Of a stretch of DNA of 64,000 nucleotides, positions 52,501-61,500 are shown in pieces. The stretch is taken from the NCBI RefSeq assembly GCF_032854445.1, contig NC_088298.1:14683504-14747503 (forward strand), given 5' to 3'. The stretch's first letter is position 1, and every line of letters begins with the position of its first letter. Below the pieces are notes generated by a model. That model saw nothing but the letters and a program-made list of their open reading frames with translations. It was not told the origin of the DNA and searched no databases. Both the position numbers and the translations under genes were made by a program. The DNA is from Liolophura sinensis (taxonomy: Eukaryota; Mollusca; Polyplacophora; Chitonida; Chitonidae).

Positions 52501-55500
52501 ATCTAGTATATAAATTAGTCATTCATAGTGCCTAAATACGAAAAAAAAATATGGTTTGCTACAATTATACACTATGTTTAGTATTTAAATTGACTTCCTG
52601 ATGGAATTTTGCGCTAACAAAATCATGTATTGTCATGGTTATGGTTTGGTATTTGCAGAACAATTGTGGAAACAGTGTTGAAATGCGATCTGCTTTTTGT
52701 TTGCCATTATACGATTGTTAGTAACCACACCGGGTGCTGAAGCTTTCAGCGTGAGAATATTTATGTGAATGCTAGTGTATGTCGTAAAACATTGCACGCA
52801 GGATGGTCTGATCCTACGCCATCATTCGCGGATCCTACACTTCCTGTTTTCTGATTGGCTGATCCCTTATCATTTGTGAATCCTACACTTATCATTCGCG
52901 GATCCTACGCCATCATTTGTGGATCCTACGCTTATCATTTGCGGATCCTACGCCATGATTTGCGGATCCTATGCCATGATTTGCGGATTCTACGCTTATC
53001 ATTTGCAGAGCCTACACTTATCCATTCGCGGATCCTACCCCATCATACACGGATGGTACACCCATCTGGGCTGTGTGATTGGCATATGGTGTGAATGATC
53101 TTCCTCCAATTACGCCCTTCCCTGCACGGATGTTCTGAACCATTTCTGTGCTAGATCAATCATTAGTATCAAGCACTACTGTTGTCATGGCTTCTGAGGA
53201 CTTCCGCTCAGAATGTCTTAGTCATTTTGAGCAGACTGATTGTCATGGGTGCATTTTAAAGTCAACCTCTCTGAAAGTTAAAAAGTTTTGGTTTTGTATG
53301 TGATGATGAGTTTTTGAAAATTTTTCTTAAAAACCCACTAGATTATGGTACTGCACTGTGAATTTTTGCCTTATAAAAGATGCTTTATGTTGAGCAAATA
53401 CCCAGGAGATGTGGGTGGAAATAGCATATTTTTTGGCCCCTCTAAAGTGATTAAGAACGGTGGAATTAAAAGTAAGTTCGACTGTCTTTGCTGATTGCTG
53501 GAGTTTTATTAAGTATTATGGAAAACTCATGATATACTAGTTCATGAAGAAAGTCAAATTAAACAGAGAAAATGAATGAATTATTATGCTGCATTTCTTG
53601 TAGGGTAATCCAGGTATTGCCATTCAGGGGCCAAAGGGAGACCCCGGCCCTCCGGGGCCCCCAGGCATATATGACCCCAGGACAAGTGGTGGGGTTGTCT
53701 CGGATGGACTCCCGGAGAAGGGGGAAAAGGGTGATACTGGCTTCCCTGGGATACCAGGTCCTGAAGGACCCCCAGGTATTCCTGGGCCCATGGGTCCCCC
53801 TGGTGCCACTGGACCCCAGGTAAGGTCACATACCTGCTTTTTGTTTCGAGATGAATGACAAAAAAGTATTGGTTAGGCTATTGGTGGAGTTTTATATGTG
53901 TTGTAGGTCAGTGGCTTGTTATCATTGTGGCCTGCGAGTCTGTGTTTTACTCATAGGCTTGTGGTTTGCCATGAGAAGACTGATGTCCATTGTAGAAATG
54001 TAAAAAAAAAAATTTATTTGAAACTATTTAAAAGTATAATCAGTCAACCTCAGCTGAAAAGCCTGTGTAGATGTAAGCAGAAGCATTGACTGGTGTGTTA
54101 AGGCGCAGTACAAGGTTTTGGTTTCTTTATCCATATTGTATTTCTCTTACAGGGTGAGCCCGGCATTGGGATTCGTGGTGAGCCTGGTATGATTGGACGG
54201 CCTGGGCCACCCGGCCCACCTGGTCCGCCAGGAATCAGCATCATTGACATGGAAGGGTCGGGTGATGAGGATATGGGGCGACCTGGTCTGAGGGGAGGTG
54301 GCAGTGCTGGCCCACCTGGACCGGCTGGCCCACCTGGGCCACCTGGTGACTTCGTAACTGGGCCAGTTGGACCCCCAGGGCCGCCTGGTGTCCCAGGAAT
54401 ACCAGGTAGATGCTTTATAGTAGAAGACATCATGTTGTTTCACCATAGCTGTTTTCTGATTGGCTGATGGAATCAAGCTGAGAGTTTAAGATGTCCAAGG
54501 TCCAGGTCCACTATCAAAAAATATCTTATATCGCTCAGTCAAGTTGGCCTCAGCTTGTCACATCTATCATGCTGTCAGTACATAAAATATCTCAAGAAAG
54601 GATGTACCTAGCCAAACCAAATAACATGTCCCAGATGCCTAAGGAAAACTCTTAGAATGCTATTGAATTTAGACCTGATTTGAAATTCCCTTTTCTACTT
54701 ACAATGTTTCACTAATGTGTTGAAATACTTTAAAATGAAGACTCAAACCTACACTTCTGATTGGTCATTAACTTCACCGTCCATTTTTTATTTACTGACA
54801 ATTATCGCCACAGATTTTATGTAGGTGAAGAGTTATTTGAGTACATCTGTGCACAGGCTGCATATAAAAGTGTAAAACTTTCAACTCTTGAACAAATTAG
54901 AATAAATTAAATTTTGGTTCATTCCCAGTCTCAGGCAGGGAAGTCAGTTAGTTTAACAGATACCTGCCAAAGGGCATTGGTTTACTAACGGGAAAGCATT
55001 TTTATTCACATACAGTGGACAGTGTATATTAAAGTGAAAATCTTTGGGCAAACCAAAGAAATAAATAGACATATTTGAATTGATCGTGTAATATTTTAAA
55101 CGCAATTCCTAACCAACATTGTTCCTCTTAACATGGACTTATTTTGACAAGAGTTATCCACCCTGTGACAGGTAAACCAGGCGCATTTGGATTGGGTAAC
55201 TCGACAGGTGGCACTCCGGGACGTGATGGCTTACCAGGGCCTAGAGGTCCACCTGGACCACCGGTAAGATAACACCTACCAAAGCTTTAGAGGATATTGT
55301 AATACAGCTAGTTTTACCTGTACAGCTTCCAGAATCATTTCGGATCTTGATGTTGTGATTACTTGGCAACCAGCCAAAGTTGGTTCCATATTTGGCAATT
55401 GTGACCGAAATATGATCCAAGAAGAAGAGTGGGAAGTGGAACTTCCATTGCTGAATAAAAATCTGTCCAAAGTGTCAAGCCCAAATCTTTTATTAATTGT

Positions 55501-58500
55501 CTGGGACTCTCCAATTTTACAGTTGAAAAGATATTGCTGAAGCTGCGTTGGTACGTTCTTCCATTATGACACCTTATTGCTTGATTTTCAGTTAATTCTA
55601 GGTTTCCGTTTTTAAATAATCTGAAAAACAATTATGGTTTATGAAAGTTTATGAACCTGGTCGGGTGTGCTTACTTCCCGGGACTGTTTGGAGGTTTGTT
55701 CTGAACCTGGTCGGGCATGGTTGATTCCAAGGCCTGTGGCTGGTTTCCAGTGCCAGTGTGGCTGCTCAGTTAGTAAAACCCTGGGTCTTGTTGGGCCTGA
55801 TAGGCCCCTGACCCTGGCGTACGTTTGTGAGCCTACTGGATTTTGTCTCATCTTTAAGTTCGAAGGTTTGTCTTGTGTATGTATCTAACAAAGTCTTGGT
55901 TCTCAACCTACAAATATGTCTGCCATCTTAGGCGTGAAAATTTGAACGGATTAAATCAAAGGAATAAGTAAATTTCAAAGTTTTCTTGTACATGTATGCA
56001 TGTTTTTGTCATGAGAAACACTTGGATTTAAATTGTTACCAATTTTTCTCAGTTTTTGCTACCCGGAGAACAAGAAAGGTAATAATGTTCAGCAAAGTAA
56101 GTGGAGGTGCTACTGACATTATATTTTCATGGTACAGTTCAGTTTTACTTTTCAGTTTTGTTCTGATTTTTTATTGTTTTTGGTGCAAATAGTTTGGGTG
56201 GTGGTGAATAAATATCAGTTTTACTGACCCTTGCTTTCAAATTTTGCAGCACAATGAGGAAGTGTGATTTATTTATTTTACAACTTCATGGAGCCAAATT
56301 AGATGAATATTAATGTTACCAGTATCGAAATATCAATTCTTAAATATTCATCATCCCTGAATTAATAGCTGAATCATAACAACATGTATAGGTCAGCTTT
56401 GATAGCCTAGTGGTTAGAGCATCCGCTTCAAAAGTGGCAAACCCCAGGATCAAACCCAGGTCAGGTCATACCAATGACTGTACAAACGGGACTTGCTGCT
56501 GCCACACTTGGTGTTCAGCACTGAGGGGTTAGAGCAGGGAAACTAGGCCGTTTTCACCAAGCTGTCGATTATCTCACATATAAAAAAGAATGGTATGGTA
56601 TTAACGTCATACAAAATATCGTATGACAAATGTATGAGAAAAAAATGATGTATGGCGCTTTGTGAAACTTGTACAAACATACACACGTAGGTAAATGGTT
56701 ACATGTATGTCAGAAATTGACCTTGTGTGTACACCTGTTAATCAGAAGTACATGTGCACTTGTTAATGTCTGTTGTCAGTTGAAGTCTTCAATTTGAATT
56801 TTTAATTCACAGTGGACAAATGTTTCCAATTTTAGAATATATATATATTTGATTTTGTACATCTGGAATGGCTGAAGGATTTTGTCTGTGGGTTACACTA
56901 GGATTTGAACTCTGATCTCCGTCTGAAGTTCAGCACATTAATGTCTGAGTTGAGGGGTCGCGCTAGCTAACTGAGGACATAAGCACTGGAAAGCTCCTCC
57001 CTCACACATGTTTACCGTTCATTTGTTGCACACCTCACAAGGGGGTGGTGGAAGGGCACAGAAGTTGAACACACTATTGTTTTTCCAACTGTGTTTTTTA
57101 TCTTAAAAATCCTGTTCCCCGCTTGTAACAAACTATTTCCTAGTACTGCCTGAATTTTGCTCACAAAATTGGTAACCTTAAAGAGTAAAAAAATATATAT
57201 ATATTTTTTTTATACGTATAAATGTATATTCATGTATATATGATGCAATACCATAATGTGTGTAAAATTAACATGATTTTTGTGTGATTTAATTGAATTG
57301 TTTCATTCATTTAGGGTATAATGGGAGAAACTGGGCTCATGGGAGACACTGGTCCCGAAGGACCTAAAGGTGATACGGTATGTATAGTCACAATTTCTGA
57401 ATAATTACATCAATTCCATCTCTTGGCATCACTGGTCCAGATAGTACAGGTGGTAGAGCGGTAGATCCAGGATCAATCCTGGTTACACCCAAGTTACACC
57501 CAAGTTACACCCAAGACCTTAAAAGAGGAAGTTGTGACTTCCTTGCTTAGTGAAGGGTATAGTCAACGACTATAGTCACTCACTCACTCACTCACTCACT
57601 CACATGTCCAGCATGAAGGGTATAGTGCAACGACTGGTTGACCCGTATCAGTATAATGGCTCAGGCGGGATGGCTTGCTAAGGCGTCTAATTGAAGCAAC
57701 ACTAGATAAATGAGTGGTGGAAATCTTTCCTGCAACAAGGAGGCACATGACGTACGGATTCCTTTGTCGTCATATGACTGAAAAATTGTTGAGTACGACG
57801 GTAAACTCCAAGCACTCACTCATTCACTCACTCACTTACTCACTCACTCACTCACTCACACTTTCACATTTTCTTGGCATCCTATGTGACATTTTGGTGT
57901 TCATATTGACAGGAGTTAAGTACGACATTAAACCCCACGCACGCACGCACGCACTCACTCACTGACTCACGCACCCACCCACCCACCCACCCATGGGACA
58001 TTTTGGTGTTCATATTGACAGGAGTTCAGTACGACATTAAACCCCAAGCACTCACTCACTCACTCACTCACTCACTCGCATATTGACAGGATGCTGTAGA
58101 GTTTTATCACTAGTCCAGATTTGTAAATAACAATACCTGCAGCCATGAAATAATTTTTCACTAATTCTGAAAGAAATTCTGCTTATTTTGTTATTTTGTG
58201 TTAAAGTCCATCAGTTCTTTTTCCATGATAACTCACGATAAATATTGGGGGGAAAAAATACATTTTCACATGTACGAAATTAGAGTAATCAGTTTCTGAT
58301 TCTTTTTACAACGATGTAGCCTATAAGTAAAGCTTTGTATGCAGATATGAAGACATGCCCCAAGTGGTGGCTGCTTAGACAAACAGAAGAGAAATATTAC
58401 ATTGTTTATTTCTTAATCTCCATCCCTTTACTTTTAATCACAATTTCAAGTATTTATTGCATTACAGTCCATTCAAAAGTTGGCAGTGTTTTTTTTTTAA

Positions 58501-61500
58501 TCATTCCCCTGATTTACTCCTTGTCAGTCTGTCAGCCTGTCCAACTTTCTCGTTTCAAGGGGTTTGTTTTCCTTAAAAAAATTATGGACATTTTTGTCTG
58601 GTACAGATTTGCCAAATTTATTCCTAACAAGTTTGTCATGTGGAAGTCAAACTTGTTTTAAGGCTAAACCATGACAAGTTATAGATTATGGTTAGTTTTG
58701 TGTGGTTTGTTTATTTTCATGGAAATTATGACTGTTGAAACCCTGTAGGCTAATTGACAAACAATTCTCTTGGCTTGTATCAGATGGGGACATGAATTGT
58801 TTTGTGGGTTACTTCCAAAATCCTTGATCGGCCCCACTAGCACAGTTGGTAGAGCGTCCGCTTTGGGAGCTGTAGATCCAGGGTCAATCCTGGGTGGAGT
58901 CACAGCTAAGACTTTAAAACAGGAAGTTGTAACTTTCTTGCTTGGCGTCCTGCAACAAGCAGGCACATTACATGCACTCTAAGGATTCCTTCGTCGTCAT
59001 ATGACTGAAAAATTGTTAAATATGACGTTAATCCCCAAGCACTCACTCACTCACTCACTCACTCAAAATGCTTGTTTTGTGAATAAGTGTAAACAATAAA
59101 CAGAACATTATTCACAGCAAAAAGTGAAATCTTTACCCAATAAAGCTGGCATACACTACCAGCTCAAGCTTGTAAGATTTTATCAGGCAGTTGGTTGAAA
59201 ATGTGTGACAATTATTATTTATTAGGGAGATAGAGGTTACCCTGGACAAGTTGGGGAGCCAGGCCAGAAGGGTGCTTCTGGGAACGATGGTCGAGATGGA
59301 CCAATTGGGCCACGCGGTTACCCTGGGCCACCTGGCCCACCAGGCCCGCCAGGAGCTGGCGGTGGCAGAGGCGGTGGTTTTGATGCATTCCCAGTAAGTA
59401 TACATACCTTCTGGTTCACGCAGGCTCGCAGTGCTTCATGAAAGCCCTTGATACTCAAGTGTATATTCAAAGAGGCTGATTCATGGAATATGTGTACCAG
59501 CTGGCTAGACCCTCCTGAACTTGGTGTTTTATTTGTAATCAGTGATATCAAGGAAAAAAACTCACCGATGCAATATGAAACCATTCTGTCTGTGAAAGAA
59601 AAAATTTTATATGAAAACTAAATATTTAATTGGTACACCGTCATATTTTAATTCAAGTTGTTTGTCACTTTTACTACAGCTTTTAAGCATAAACATTTTC
59701 TAAAACTAAAACAGCTCCAGATGTAGCCCTGACATATATAGATTTTATTTTTGGAAATGAAAGTCTCTTGTTTTTTCCAAGAAATTAAAGTATGCTTACT
59801 ACATTTTGCAAAAATATATGTGATTTGACCATTTCCAGGTGTTTAACAGTTCTCAGCTTTCATTCCTGTGGTAAGTTTTAAAGTTACACATAACAAAGAG
59901 GAATGGTGTATAGTAAGGTGTATCATTCTCTGTTCACCCTTAGGACATTGACATAGGCTCTGGGGAGGTCTTACCTGGTGTGCCTGGACCCCCAGGACCC
60001 CAGGGGCCAAGAGGTTACCCTGGCGACCGTGGACCCCCAGGCCCCATAGGACCCCAGGGACCAGATGGACCCCCAGGACCAAGAGGTCCCGCAGGTCTGC
60101 CAGGAGACAGAGGAAGTCCTGTAAGTGTCAATTATAGAAAACAAGTCCTCCAAAAAAAGTCCTACATTTACCGAAGACGTAAACATCAATAAGTTTGGCA
60201 CTGCTTCTTTGAGGTCTAGTATAAGAGGAGTAGGCCATGTACTGGTTGCCATGGTGAGAATATAATGTGACGGGCAGGATGCTGTGTTTGGTGTAAGTTT
60301 GGCACTGCTTCTTTGAGGCCTAGTATAAGAGGAGTAGGCCATGTACAGGTTGCCATGGTGAGAATATAATGTGACGGGGCAGGATGCTGTGTTTGGTGTC
60401 TTCGGCGTGGCGTTACAGTAAAGCAGCACTGTAAATATGTCCGCATTGGGCCTGGCCTAATACATGGAGACATGGCTGTGATGCTGAAAGTACCATTAAA
60501 CCCCAATCCAACAAACAGCATGAAGTGGCATATTTTCCTGCGATTTTCCTGAGCCCCTTAAAGTTTACCAATTTAAACCATATCCTGACCATTAACTTTC
60601 TTGTTACAGGGTCTGGAGGGTCCCCCAGGCCCAGTGGGCCCTAAAGGTAACCCAGGATTTGCAGGTTCCCCAGGGTTACCTGGAGCTCCGGGCACACCCG
60701 GACTAATGGGGACTAAAGGTGACAGGGTGAGTGTGTGAAATAATAAGTAAAAGAGGAAAGCTTGTTTGGGAATTTTATTGTTAAAAAGTAGAAAAAAATA
60801 GTAAAATGTTGCTGAATTGGAAAGACTAAGTTTTAAGTTGAGAATGACAGTAATAATTTGATTTGCATGTGTATATTAAGAGCTTTTGCACATTAAAGCA
60901 GACAAAAGGTAAATACCATTCAGAAAATAACACAGATGAACAGAATTTTTTGTTTCAGTTATGTGTGACATGCTAAATGTAGATTCAGTATGTATATTAC
61001 AACGAAACTAAAGCCCTCCTTATCTATGAGGCAGTTGATTTATTTTTTTATTTAATTGATTGGTGATTTATACCGTACTCAAGAATATTTCACTTGTACA
61101 CCAATGGCCAGCATGATGGTGGGAGGAAACCGGGCATAGCCCGGGGGGACTTTCTCACACGTGGCTGGAGAGGAAGCCAACATGAGCTGGACTTGAACAC
61201 TCAGCGACTGCATTGTTGAAAGGCTTGTGGGTCATTACGCTGCGCTAGCGCGCTAACCAACCTAGTCATGGAGGCCCCTATGAGGCAGTTGACTCGCAAA
61301 TGAGGAAGGTGTGGCCTTGTATTACGACAAGACAATAGTATGAGACAACGATGAGACAAAGTTCGAACAGTAGGCTCTTATTATACAGTGTACCAGATAG
61401 GAGACCTTTAGTTAGAGTTAAACAGTTTAACTCGTAACTTCAAACAAGAGAAGGTAAACTTTATTGAAGTTTGAAGTCAGACGTTACAAGTTGTTACTTC

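Noticed and set aside
53584-54476. Gly-Pro-rich ORFs on the minus strand opposite collagen exons (also 50536-50748 and 59843-60429)
   Set aside because: Reverse complements of Gly-Pro codons (ggn, ccn) also read as Gly/Pro. Splice borders and register exist only on the + strand.
56053-56078. Possible 26-nt exon between ttttctcag and gtaataatg in a collagen intron
   Set aside because: Its length would shift the frame of the flanking phase-0 exons and it lacks Gly-X-Y register.
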